Of a DNA stretch of 9,125 bases, positions 1 to 5,642 are shown piece by piece. Position numbers and translations under genes: made by a program. Under the pieces are notes generated by a model. It saw nothing but the letters and a program-made list of their open reading frames with translations. It had not been told where the DNA came from and did not search any database. Numbering within the stretch: the stretch's first letter is position 1; every line of letters begins with the position of its first letter. Origin of the DNA: Planctomycetota bacterium (GTDB taxonomy: Bacteria > Planctomycetota > Planctomycetia > Pirellulales > Thermoguttaceae); assembly GCA_015661985.1 (NCBI GenBank), contig DQVB01000310.1, positions 1 through 9,125 on the forward strand. The letters are read 5' to 3'.

Positions 1-143
1 CACCGCGGCGCGGGCAGCGCCCAAGCGGCGGTCCGACCTGCCGGCGCGGGCACGACGCTGAAAACGTCTTCCGCTGTCGTGTCTCCCGGCCGAAGCGACC
101 GAACTGGGACGGGCGTCGGCGCGGGTGCGGCGACAAACGTCAT
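1..143 (-). CDS. possible partial ORF running off the left edge
   Basis: On the minus strand an ATG at 143 opens a frame without stops to the edge of the window (47 codons). It is rich in Ala and Pro near the N-terminus (AAPAPTPVPV) and has high GC at third codon positions, as the real genes here do. An AAAGG stretch lies about 11 bases upstream of the ATG. The product is not recognisable. A plus-strand frame (positions 1-192, ending in TGA) is also open and could instead be the 3' end of another gene; its Gly/Ala/Thr-rich translation is equally unrecognisable. The start codon lies in the loop of a palindrome (131-152). Weak support; it may be non-coding. Confidence 0.22.
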   Translation of the reverse strand, partial: MTFVAAPAPTPVPVRSLRPGDTTAEDVFSVVPAPAGRTAAWALPAPR

Positions 144-152
144 ACGTTGTCG
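131..152. repeat. near-perfect palindrome
   Basis: CGACAA (131-136) pairs with TTGTCG (147-152) and CGT (138-140) with ACG (144-146). This gives nine base pairs with one bulged A at 137 and a CAT loop. It could be an operator or an RNA hairpin; its neighbours do not decide which. Confidence 0.4.
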
Positions 153-394
153 GACCTTTGACGTATTTCGGCCCGAGGCCGCTTGCAGTTGAGCAAGCCA
201 CTGGCTGCACGCCGCCGCAGGGGTTATCGAAAAGGATTGCCTGACGGTTGAACTTTGCGCCGACCGTCCATACTGCGCACGGTTGGACATCTCCCACCTG
301 GCCCCGGGAAGAACTCCACACGCGGAAAGACCAGAACCGTCTTCGGGGCATTATGCCGAGCCCGGGCGCGGTCAGCATGCCCGAGGCGGCGGGC
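144..394. other. spacer downstream of yqgE, no gene seen
   Basis: No convincing gene lies between the left-edge ORF and the stop codon of yqgE. Plus-strand frames opening near 248-255 are antisense shadows of yqgE. An inverted repeat, GAGCCCG (358-364) with CGGGCTC (390-396), overlaps the yqgE stop. It could end yqgE transcription, but no T-run follows it on the minus strand. Confidence 0.4.
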
Positions 395-946
395 TCAGTT
401 GACCATGGGGTCCGGCGGCATGTGCTTGATTTTCAGGATCGATCCCATCATGGTCCGGCCGATCTGTTGGGTGAGCTTTTTCCACAGATCCAGATCGTCG
501 CAGAAGATGTGCCCCATCGTGGCAGCGGTGGTGAGCCAAGAGCCTTGTTCGAGCTCGGATTCGAGCTGGCCGCCTCCCCATCCCGAGTGACCGACGAACA
601 GCCGGAATGGCTGTTTTTCCTCGGTCACGAGCTTTTCCAGGTGTTCCCGCTGGGCAGCGAAGTAGACGCCGGGGATGATTTCCATCTCCCCAAGCGATTC
701 GTTGGTGTGCACGGCGATCAACGGGCCCGAGACAGGTCCTCCCAGGTTGACGTGGCCTTCCGCTTGGCATTGGCTGCCTCCCAATTGTTCCCACAGTTCG
801 CGGATGGACGTCTCTTTGGGTCGGTTCAGCACGACGCCGAAGGCACCATCGTCGGAGTGGTGGATCATCAGCACCACAGTACGGTAGAAGTTGGGATCCA
901 CCAGGTACGGCGAGGCGATCAGGAGGTGACCTTTGAGGGAAGCCAT
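395..946 (-). CDS. yqgE: YqgE/AlgH family protein (UPF0301)
   Basis: A 183-residue protein, the usual length for the UPF0301/YqgE-AlgH family of small cytosolic proteins. AlgH was named as an alginate regulator in Pseudomonas; the biochemical role is not settled. The family hallmarks appear in order: GHLLIASPYLVDPNFYRTVV near the N-terminus, HHSDDGAFGVVLNRP around residues 29-43, NLGGPVSGPLIAVHT around 67-81, and GHSGWGGGQLESELEQGSWL around 117-137. The ATG at 946 is the natural start, because the family begins only a few residues before the GxLLIAxP motif. The Shine-Dalgarno is weak. The gene is divergent from the sigma-factor operon and has no same-strand neighbour in the window, so context adds nothing about function. 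Identification is secure; biological role is not. Confidence 0.97.
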   Translation of the reverse strand: MASLKGHLLIASPYLVDPNFYRTVVLMIHHSDDGAFGVVLNRPKETSIRELWEQLGGSQCQAEGHVNLGGPVSGPLIAVHTNESLGEMEIIPGVYFAAQREHLEKLVTEEKQPFRLFVGHSGWGGGQLESELEQGSWLTTAATMGHIFCDDLDLWKKLTQQIGRTMMGSILKIKHMPPDPMVN

Positions 947-1186
947 GGCAGCACACTTTGACGATTCAGGTTGGAGGTTGGATCGGGGGGATCGATTGTG
1001 GTGGTCAACCTGATTCTACTACGCACGCCAGCTCGGTTCGAGCCGAGGGGCGAACCGGTGCGGTTGTTTCACGGGTTGGCGTTGGCGTTCTGAGGAACCA
1101 GCCCGGCCGGGCGGGGTTTGGTATTAGAGGGGTGCCCGGCCCGCGACGCGGCTGGTCGGGGGCGTGCGGTTGGCCTAGACTAGGAG
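947..1186. promoter_or_regulatory. divergent spacer between yqgE and sigma operon
   Basis: This stretch must hold promoters for both directions. For yqgE (minus), ATTCTA at 1013-1018 reads TAGAAT on the coding strand and is a fair -10, about 65 bases before the start; no good -35 is seen. For the sigma operon (plus), three weak candidates exist: TATTAG at 1122-1127 preceded by TGG (extended -10), TAGACT at 1176-1181, and GGAACC at 1094-1099, which resembles an ECF-type -35 and could mean autoregulation. A perfect palindrome GCCCGGCCGGGC lies at 1101-1112. A tandem GGTTGGA repeat lies at 969-982. All promoter calls are by eye. Confidence 0.3.
963..1016. repeat. 11-bp inverted repeat upstream of yqgE
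   Basis: GATTCAGGTTG (963-973) and CAACCTGATTC (1006-1016) match as an inverted repeat at 10 of 11 positions, separated by 32 bases. The right arm overlaps the candidate yqgE -10, and the left arm ends about 17 bases before the yqgE ATG. The geometry suits a pair of regulator half-sites or a leader hairpin. Confidence 0.45.
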
Positions 1187-1191
1187 TTGCC

Positions 1192-1329
1192 ATGGCTTCG
1201 GGAGCCACCCCCCGCAAGGGTGGTAAGGATCGACATTTCGATTGGGACGCGATTGTTGTTAGTCGGCGAATCGACGCGCACCCGCGCCTTGCGGGACCCC
1301 GACGTCCGCCTGATGCTCCAAGTCCGTGA
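1192..1329 (+). CDS. possible leader ORF or displaced 5' end of sigma gene
   Basis: ATG 1192 has the best ribosome-binding site in the area (AGGAG at 1182-1186, five bases before it) but opens a 45-codon frame that is not the sigma frame. It ends in TGA at 1327-1329, inside the sigma gene. The peptide starts MASGATPRKGGKDRHFDWD and resembles nothing I know. Three readings are possible. It may be a short leader peptide coupled to sigma translation. It may be the true N-terminus of the sigma factor, separated by a frameshift (sequencing error, mutation or programmed) around 1255-1265. Or it may be chance. Codon bias fades along this frame and improves in the sigma frame after about 1262, which slightly favours the frameshift or chance readings. 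Confidence 0.2.
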   Translation: MASGATPRKGGKDRHFDWDAIVVSRRIDAHPRLAGPRRPPDAPSP

Positions 1330-1945
1330 CGACGACGCTACGGCCTTTGAGGAGCTGGTGTTGCGCTACCAGAGCCGGCTGGTCACGGTGCTGGAGCACC
1401 TGGTGGGCAACCGCGATTGGGCCGAGGACTTGGCCCAGGAGGTGTTCCTGCGCGTCTATCGTGCCAGGAAGCGGTACACGCCGCGGGCCAAGTTCTCCAC
1501 GTGGCTGTTCACGATAGCCAACAACGTGGCTTCGAACGCCTTGCGAGCCCGTTCCCGGCGGCGTGAGGTCAACCTGGCTGAGGGCAGCGGGCCGGGAGCG
1601 AGGCCGTTGGAGGCCATGGTGATGGCTTCCAGCGGTCAGATCCCGGCGCGGCAGCTGGACAAGGCTGAGGTCCGCGACGTGGTGCGGATGGCCGTGTCCA
1701 CGTTGAATGATCGCCAGCGCCTGGCCGTGTTGTTGAGTAAATTCGAAGGGATGAGTTACGCGGACATTGCCGAGGCCATGGATCTGACACCCCAAGCGAT
1801 CAAATCGCTGTTGAGCCGTGCGCGGGGCAATCTGCGAGAAGTGCTCCTGCCGTACCTGGAACGAGGCCAACGCCCGGGGGCGGGGCAGCCGGACCGGCGC
1901 AGAGCCGGAGAGGCGGTCGGCGGCCAAGGTGAACAGGACGGGTGA
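1253..1945 (+). CDS. ECF-type RNA polymerase sigma factor
   Basis: Sigma-70 family protein of the extracytoplasmic-function type, with regions 2 and 4 only. From the chosen TTG start (230 residues), region 2 runs from about residue 27 (DDDATAFEELVLRYQSRL) through the core-binding stretch NRDWAEDLAQEVFLRVYRA and the -10-recognition stretch FSTWLFTIANNVASNALRAR (about 81-100). Region 4 covers about 145-205 with the helix-turn-helix GMSYADIAEAMDLTPQAIKSLLSRAR. The linker is Gly/Ala/Pro-rich and the tail is basic. It should direct RNA polymerase to a small stress or envelope regulon and be held by the next gene's product. The start is uncertain. The conserved DPDVRLML block lies before the first in-frame ATG (1313), so translation must begin upstream: TTG 1187, TTG 1253/1256 and TTG 1289 are in frame, none with a good ribosome-binding site. 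The family call is secure; the regulon cannot be read from sequence. Confidence 0.93.
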   Translation: MLLVGESTRTRALRDPDVRLMLQVRDDDATAFEELVLRYQSRLVTVLEHLVGNRDWAEDLAQEVFLRVYRARKRYTPRAKFSTWLFTIANNVASNALRARSRRREVNLAEGSGPGARPLEAMVMASSGQIPARQLDKAEVRDVVRMAVSTLNDRQRLAVLLSKFEGMSYADIAEAMDLTPQAIKSLLSRARGNLREVLLPYLERGQRPGAGQPDRRRAGEAVGGQGEQDG

Positions 1946-1949
1946 TCCG

Positions 1950-2456
1950 ATGTCCAAGGAACCGAGCAGCGTTGATTCGGCTTCACTGGAAGAACAGCTG
2001 TCGGCCTACCTGGACGGGGAGCTGGACGACGAGGCTACGCGCCAGATTGAACAGCGGCTGGCGTGCGACCCCCAGATCCGGAAAACGCTCCAGGACTTGG
2101 AGCGAACCTGGCAGATCCTGGATACCCTGGACGAGGCGGAGGTGGACGAATCGTTCACGCGCACCACGCTGGAAATGGTGGCTGTGGCTGCCGAGGAGGA
2201 TGTGCAGCGGCAAGCGGCCGAGGCCCCTCGCCTGAGACGAAGACGTGTGCTGGTGGCCCTCACGTGGCTGGCCGGGGCAGCGGCCGTGGGATTCATGGCC
2301 GTGGCCTTGGGTTGGCCCAATCCGAACCGGCAGCTGCTGGAAGACCTGCCCGTGGTGGAACGGTTGGAGCAATACCGTCAGATCGGGGACTTCGAATTCC
2401 TCGATGCCCTTTACCGGGAGGGAATGTTCGTGGAGGAGGGCAACGATGAGTCCTGA
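1950..2456 (+). CDS. membrane-bound anti-sigma factor
   Basis: A 168-residue single-pass membrane protein starting four bases after the sigma stop codon, consistent with coupled expression. The N-terminal cytoplasmic part (residues 13-60) has the LSAYLDGELDDEA...RLACDPQIRKTLQDLERTW pattern typical of the sigma-binding domain of anti-sigma factors. An RRRR stretch (95-99) precedes one membrane helix at about 99-121, giving an N-in orientation. The last 45 residues would lie outside the cytoplasm and are acidic. The HxxxCxxC zinc motif of the ZAS/zf-HC2 class is absent: the only cysteine is Cys39 and there is no histidine. Release therefore probably does not depend on a zinc-thiol switch and may work by regulated proteolysis or partner binding (inference). 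Position and architecture make the call likely, though no catalytic or fully conserved residue proves it. Confidence 0.78.
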   Translation: MSKEPSSVDSASLEEQLSAYLDGELDDEATRQIEQRLACDPQIRKTLQDLERTWQILDTLDEAEVDESFTRTTLEMVAVAAEEDVQRQAAEAPRLRRRRVLVALTWLAGAAAVGFMAVALGWPNPNRQLLEDLPVVERLEQYRQIGDFEFLDALYREGMFVEEGNDES

Positions 2457-3555
2457 GGCCCGATCGCGGCGGATCGGCACGCTGGCCGCCCTGTCGGTGG
2501 TGGGGGCCCTGTGGGTGGCGGCCCTGCTGGCGGCGGCCGGCCGACATGCCCGTTGGCAAGAGATGGCGGACCGCCGCGCGCGGATCGAGCAGATGTCGCT
2601 GGCCGAACAAGAGCAACTCAGGCGGCACTTGACGCGATTTGCGGCCATGAGCCCCGTCGAGCAGCAGCGGTTGCGGCAGTTGCACCGGGCGATCCAGGAC
2701 CATCCCCAGTCCGAGCAGCTGGAGCGGGTCATGCGCCGGTACTGCGAATGGCTCAAGACCCTGGAACCGTTCCAGCGGGAGGAACTGCGTCAGCTGCCCG
2801 CCCGAGAGCGACTGGCCCGTGTCAGTCGCCGCTTGGAAGAGCAGGACAATCGGATCGCCCGAGGCCTGGGGTTCCGTGGCCCGCGCCCCGGCGGGTTTGT
2901 CCAACGGTTGATGCAGAGCGAAGGGTTCCGGACGTGGATCGAACTGACCGACCAAGACCGAAAGGTGCTCCGGCGCTGGCTGGATTCGCTCGTCAAGCAG
3001 CTCATGGAGGATCCCCCTGCGGCGATTCGCGAGCGGTTGGCAGCCATCGACGGCGAGGACGCCAAACGCCGCTTGGTCATTGGCAACCTGTTTGGGCACA
3101 GAGGCGGCAGCCCGTTGCCGTCCGGGGCGCTGGGTGAATTGCGCCGGCAGCTTTCCCCTAAGGCCCGGGCCTTTCTCCAGCGTCGAGACGAACAGGCACA
3201 GCGACGGTTGGCCAACGAGTGGATCGGCTTGCTCATCTGGCACGAAGTCGTCCGCCGCCGCATGGGGCCTGTGCCCTTGGTGCTACCGTCGGTCAGCGAC
3301 GAAGAGCTGGCCCAATTCTTGGAAAAGAACCTCAGCCCCGAACAACGGGAGCGGCTTCTGGGTCTGCCGCCGGATGCTATGGCCCGCCAGCTGCGCATGC
3401 TGTACTTCAAGGAGAAGGTGGGCCCATCGTCTGGCCGTTCGCGAAGCCCGCGAGGTCGACATCCGGGCCCCGACTGGCGTGGTCACCGCCCGCCTCGCGC
3501 TGCCTCCAAAGCTCAACCCAAGCCCTCCCCGCCGCACTCGGGCAAAGATCCTTAG
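2446..3555 (+). CDS. membrane-anchored protein with DUF3106-like repeats
   Basis: A 369-residue protein whose ATG lies inside the anti-sigma gene (11-bp overlap) behind a strong ribosome-binding site (GGAGGAGGG at about 2432-2440), so it is very likely co-translated. Residues 10-31 form a signal anchor. The rest should be outside the cytoplasm and is strongly helical and Arg/Gln/Leu/Glu-rich. It contains several units of an L-S/P-x-E-x-R-x-x-L type: MSLAEQEQLRRHL (50-62), MSPVEQQRLRQL (68-79), LEPFQREELRQLPARERL (106-123), LTDQDRKVLRRWL (167-179), LSPKARAFLQ (236-245), LSPEQRERLLGLPPDAM (296-312). This pattern resembles DUF3106 and the helical fold of periplasmic CpxP/CnrX-like sensors, but I cannot assign a family firmly. 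The tail from about 325 is basic, Pro-rich and probably disordered. Operon context suggests a sensor or co-regulator of the anti-sigma factor (inference). Confidence 0.85.
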   Translation: MSPEARSRRIGTLAALSVVGALWVAALLAAAGRHARWQEMADRRARIEQMSLAEQEQLRRHLTRFAAMSPVEQQRLRQLHRAIQDHPQSEQLERVMRRYCEWLKTLEPFQREELRQLPARERLARVSRRLEEQDNRIARGLGFRGPRPGGFVQRLMQSEGFRTWIELTDQDRKVLRRWLDSLVKQLMEDPPAAIRERLAAIDGEDAKRRLVIGNLFGHRGGSPLPSGALGELRRQLSPKARAFLQRRDEQAQRRLANEWIGLLIWHEVVRRRMGPVPLVLPSVSDEELAQFLEKNLSPEQRERLLGLPPDAMARQLRMLYFKEKVGPSSGRSRSPRGRHPGPDWRGHRPPRAASKAQPKPSPPHSGKDP

Positions 3556-3720
3556 AGATCCATCAGGGTTGTCCCTGACGTGGGGCAGGCTTCCAGCCTG
3601 GTACCCACGACCCAGCAAATGCGCGCCGGGGGCGCACATGGGCAAGTGGGAAGACCCTGGCGAGGTTGCCCCTCAGACCAACTGCCGCATGTGAGGCAGT
3701 GTACAACAGCCTGTACAAAA
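3556..3720. repeat. cluster of small hairpins after the sigma operon
   Basis: Four short inverted repeats follow one another: TCAGGG/CCCTGA (3563-3578, loop 4), CAGGCT/AGCCTG (3586-3600, loop 3), GCGCC/GGCGC (3623-3635, loop 3) and ACTGCC/GGCAGT (3681-3700, loop 8). The last competes with CCTCA (3671-3675) pairing TGAGG (3692-3696). The first lies eight bases after the operon's stop codon and may help end transcription, but no T-run follows. The CAGGCTTCCAGCCTG unit looks like the REP-type intergenic hairpins I recall from planctomycete genomes; that is memory, not a search result. TGTACA occurs twice (3700-3705 and 3712-3717). Confidence 0.4.
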
Positions 3721-3786
3721 CTTGACTCAAATGCAACAACTTTGTCCCTAAACGGCCGTGCCCAATTGTGCGACAAACGGCCCGCG

Positions 3787-3953
3787 GAAAACCCGAAATA
3801 CGAAGCACGAAAGCGCGAAACAAGCACGAAATCCGAAATTCAAATGTCCCAAAGGCCCCAGTGCACCGCCATATACTGTGTCGCAACCGGCGGATAGCAG
3901 CCAGTGTTTTTGTCATTGGAGTTTCGGACATTCGGATTTCGACATTCGGATTT
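3787..3953. repeat. imperfect palindromic CGAAA/TTTCG repeat element
   Basis: An AT-richer block with two inverted arms. The left arm has CGAAA or CGAAG at 3794, 3801, 3808, 3816, 3827 and 3834. The right arm carries the complementary TTTCG/TTCGG at 3922, 3931, 3937 and 3945. The innermost 16 bases (3833-3848 against 3912-3927) match as an inverted repeat at 13 of 16 positions, around a 63-base centre. The right arm contains a tandem repeat of GACATTCGGATTT (3927-3939 and 3941-3953). The centre encodes nothing evident. Similar sequences recur in intergenic regions of many environmental bacterial genomes, in my recollection often flanking four-helix-bundle (S23-like) genes; no such gene is present here. 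Probably a dispersed, possibly mobile, non-coding repeat. Confidence 0.5.
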
Positions 3954-4237
3954 GCCGTTAGCGGTCTCGCAGAATCGCCCACGGTGGTTTACAAGTGGCC
4001 TAAATGGGGCAGCAGGCTGCCGTTGTGCGTTGTGGCTTGGTGCGAAGACCAGCCATGTCTTCTGCAGTCGGCTATGACGCCCCGTCAGCCCTTGTCGTGG
4101 GCCCTCCAGCACCGGGAAGCGGCGGTCCGCCCGTGGTGCCTTTCGGTCCCCAGGCTTGGGCCTGCGGGGCCTGGCCCGGGCTGCCCACCGGCTCTTGTAC
4201 TGGGGAGTCGGTCCGCAGGGGGCGAGCAAGAAATGAA
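3954..4237. other. spacer without a recognisable gene
   Basis: Frames open here on both strands, but none has a recognisable product, a good ribosome-binding site or consistent codon bias. The sequence is GC-rich with small self-complementary pieces, for example GGCAG/CTGCC at 4008-4021. I see nothing else. Confidence 0.4.
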
Positions 4238-4263
4238 CCTGCCCGGGATTGCTCCCGGGCAGG
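4238..4263 (-). terminator. terminator of the Cys-rich protein gene
   Basis: CCTGCCCGGGA (4238-4248) and TCCCGGGCAGG (4253-4263) form a perfect 11-bp stem with a four-base loop. On the minus strand it is followed by TTCATTTCTT, a broken but T-rich tract. It lies 117 bases past the stop of the minus-strand gene, so it most likely serves as its Rho-independent terminator. Confidence 0.6.
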
Positions 4264-4379
4264 CGCGCTGGGTTCCCATTGCAAGGGTCCTGAGAACCAT
4301 CCAAACCCGTTAGACTCGCTTGTCGGCCGATTCGCAAGGCCCGAGTGAAGGACTGGCTTGAGGTGGGCCAGGCGACGTC

Positions 4380-5039
4380 TCAGCGCTGGGCCACACTGTG
4401 CCGACGCAGCAGCATGGCGGTTGGGTCAACGTGCGGCGCCGGTGGCAGTGGGCTGGCCTGTTCCTCTTCGGCCGGGGCGGCCGGGGCCTCTTCGACAGCA
4501 CCGCAGCAGGCTGTGTGGCAGGAGACCTTCTTGCAGCAGCGCCGCTCGCACAGGCCGCCGAACAGGCAATCCAGCAGCGAGCAGCAGCGCCGGGGCTTGC
4601 AGCAGGGCTGCGCGCAAGCCGGTTCGCAAGGGGCTGGCTCCTCACAGCAAGCCGGCTTTTCACAGCAGGCCGGTTCAGGGGCGCAGCACTCCGCCTCCGC
4701 TTCGCAGCAGGTGGGCTGTTCGCAGCAGACCTTCTTGCGGCAGCCACGCAGCACGCGCTTCAGACCCCCGAACAGGTCACACCGGGGCTTGCAGCACGGT
4801 TGCGCGCAAGCCGGTTCGCAGGCAGCGGGCTCTTCGCAGCAGGCCGGCTCTTCGCAGCAGGCCGGCTCGGGCGCACAACATTCCGCAGCCGGTTCGCAGC
4901 AAGCCGGCTGTTCGCAGCAGGCCGGCTGGCGGCAGCCGCGTTTCAGGCCCAAGAGATTGTCCAGCAGCTCCATGCTGAACCCTTCGGACACCAGGGCCAC
5001 GCTCACCAGGAGCGCTCCAAAGACCATCTTACCTCTCAT
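4380..5039 (-). CDS. exported cysteine-rich CCEP-repeat protein
   Basis: A 219-residue protein with a signal peptide (residues 1-22, MRGKMVFGALLVSVALVSEG then FS) and 40 cysteines, 28% of residues 36-179. Cysteines occur mostly as CC pairs every six or seven residues separated by Glu, Pro and Ala (units such as CCEEPA and CCAPEPA). Residues 41-103 and 105-167 are two copies with an exact 64-residue register: Cys 41, 47, 54, 61, 67, 74, 78 and 82 repeat at 105, 111, 118, 125, 131, 138, 142 and 146. Each copy ends in an LFGGL segment. The tail (180-219) is Ala/Pro/Glu-rich and lacks cysteine. ATG 5039 is chosen over the in-frame upstream start because AGGAGAAGG (5054 down to 5046) sits six bases before it and the signal peptide begins there. 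Similar Cys-rich exported proteins of unknown function occur in planctomycetes. A disulfide-linked envelope component or a metal binder are both possible (inference). No enzyme motif is present. Confidence 0.8.
   Translation of the reverse strand: MRGKMVFGALLVSVALVSEGFSMELLDNLLGLKRGCRQPACCEQPACCEPAAECCAPEPACCEEPACCEEPAACEPACAQPCCKPRCDLFGGLKRVLRGCRKKVCCEQPTCCEAEAECCAPEPACCEKPACCEEPAPCEPACAQPCCKPRRCCSLLDCLFGGLCERRCCKKVSCHTACCGAVEEAPAAPAEEEQASPLPPAPHVDPTAMLLRRHSVAQR
4590..4940. repeat. internal 192-bp-offset duplication in the Cys-rich gene
   Basis: Segments of about 160 bp at 4590-4749 and 4782-4940 are diverged copies offset by 192 bp (64 codons), starting with the same CCGGGGCTTGCAGCA block. 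Inside the second copy two perfect 18-bp units lie in tandem (4828-4845 and 4846-4863), each encoding ACCEEP. Such repeats can expand or contract by slippage or recombination. Confidence 0.75.
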
Positions 5040-5642
5040 TGAACACCTTCTCCTGTACTTGAACTGGGCAGCAGGTCCCCGCGGCGGCGACACCGAACCG
5101 TTGACACCACACGTGGCCGCAGTGTGTTTGGTCGTTCCCTTGCCGCAAGTGGGTTCTCCCATGGGATAGAACCGACTTGAAGGTGTCTCCGGGTAGCCAG
5201 CGGGGAAGGCGGGTCGCCGCCTTCAGCTCGCGCGGGGGTTTAACGCCAGGGCCGTCGAGCCATTCCTTGACTCGATGAATCATCCCGGTTCGGTTGCCTG
5301 GCGCCACCCGAAGCGGCAGCCCCAGCAAGCCGGGACCCGCTCCGGGGGTCAGAAACGGTATCGGCCTTCCCGAAAAGGGCCCTTGAATCCACGCAACCAA
5401 TTTCCGCCAAAAGGCTTAAGGTTCGCGTGACGCAAACATTGCGGGATACCCAGGGGAGAGAATCTATGTGAAGATTGACGGCCCCTGCTACGTCCCGGGG
5501 CCTCGCAGGCCTTTCGCAATCGACACCGACTCTGCGTGTTGCCCAGCTTGCAAGGGCGGGGCGGCCCAGTTGGCCTCGCAGACGACACCGCCGGGGCGGC
5601 CATTTCCGCTAGGGCCGCCCGCCCGGTACAATGGCACCCGTC
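5040..5642. promoter_or_regulatory. divergent spacer between Cys-rich and cupin genes
   Basis: No convincing gene lies here. A minus-strand frame (5029-5400) has only a TTG start, runs over the ribosome-binding site of the Cys-rich gene and gives an unrecognised product. A plus-strand GTG frame at 5468 runs into the cupin gene in the wrong frame. The region holds three stable inverted repeats: GGTTCT/AGAACC (5152-5173) around CCCATGGG, a perfect 8-bp stem GAAGGCGG/CCGCCTTC (5205-5224), and an 8-bp stem GGGCGGCC/GGCCGCCC (5594-5620). A consensus TTGACA sits at 5101-5106 on the plus strand, without a good -10. I could not find a clear promoter for the Cys-rich gene. Confidence 0.4.
5603..5632 (+). 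promoter_or_regulatory. candidate promoter of the cupin gene
   Basis: TACAAT at 5627-5632 matches the sigma-70 -10 consensus at five of six positions. A poor -35 (TTTCCG, 5603-5608) lies 18 bases upstream within the 5594-5620 inverted repeat. Transcription would begin near 5639, giving an almost leaderless message for the ATG at 5643. This fits the lack of a Shine-Dalgarno sequence. Confidence 0.35.

Noticed and set aside
1031..1047. CTCGG-TTCGAG-CCGAG, resembling a tRNA T-arm
   Set aside because: The loop is six rather than seven bases, and no acceptor or anticodon arm is found around it.
4590..4940. Possible CRISPR-like direct repeats
   Set aside because: The repeats are in-frame codon repeats inside a gene, offset by 192 bp and 18 bp, without unique spacers.
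4345..5169. Long Gln/Ser-rich plus-strand frame opposite the Cys-rich gene
   Set aside because: It is the antisense shadow of the CCEP repeats (GCAGCA read as Gln/Ser/Ala) and has no ribosome-binding site. The minus-strand frame has a signal peptide, a ribosome-binding site and a terminator.
5029..5400. Minus-strand 123-codon frame upstream of the Cys-rich gene
   Set aside because: Its only upstream start is a TTG without a ribosome-binding site. It runs across the leader and start of the Cys-rich gene, and the product resembles nothing. It overlaps that gene by 11 bp, so it is not excluded, but support is too thin.
5395..5470. Possible c-di-GMP riboswitch (GACGCAAAC and GGTAGC-like pieces nearby)
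   Set aside because: The conserved pieces are not in the right order or spacing and no matching paired stems could be drawn.
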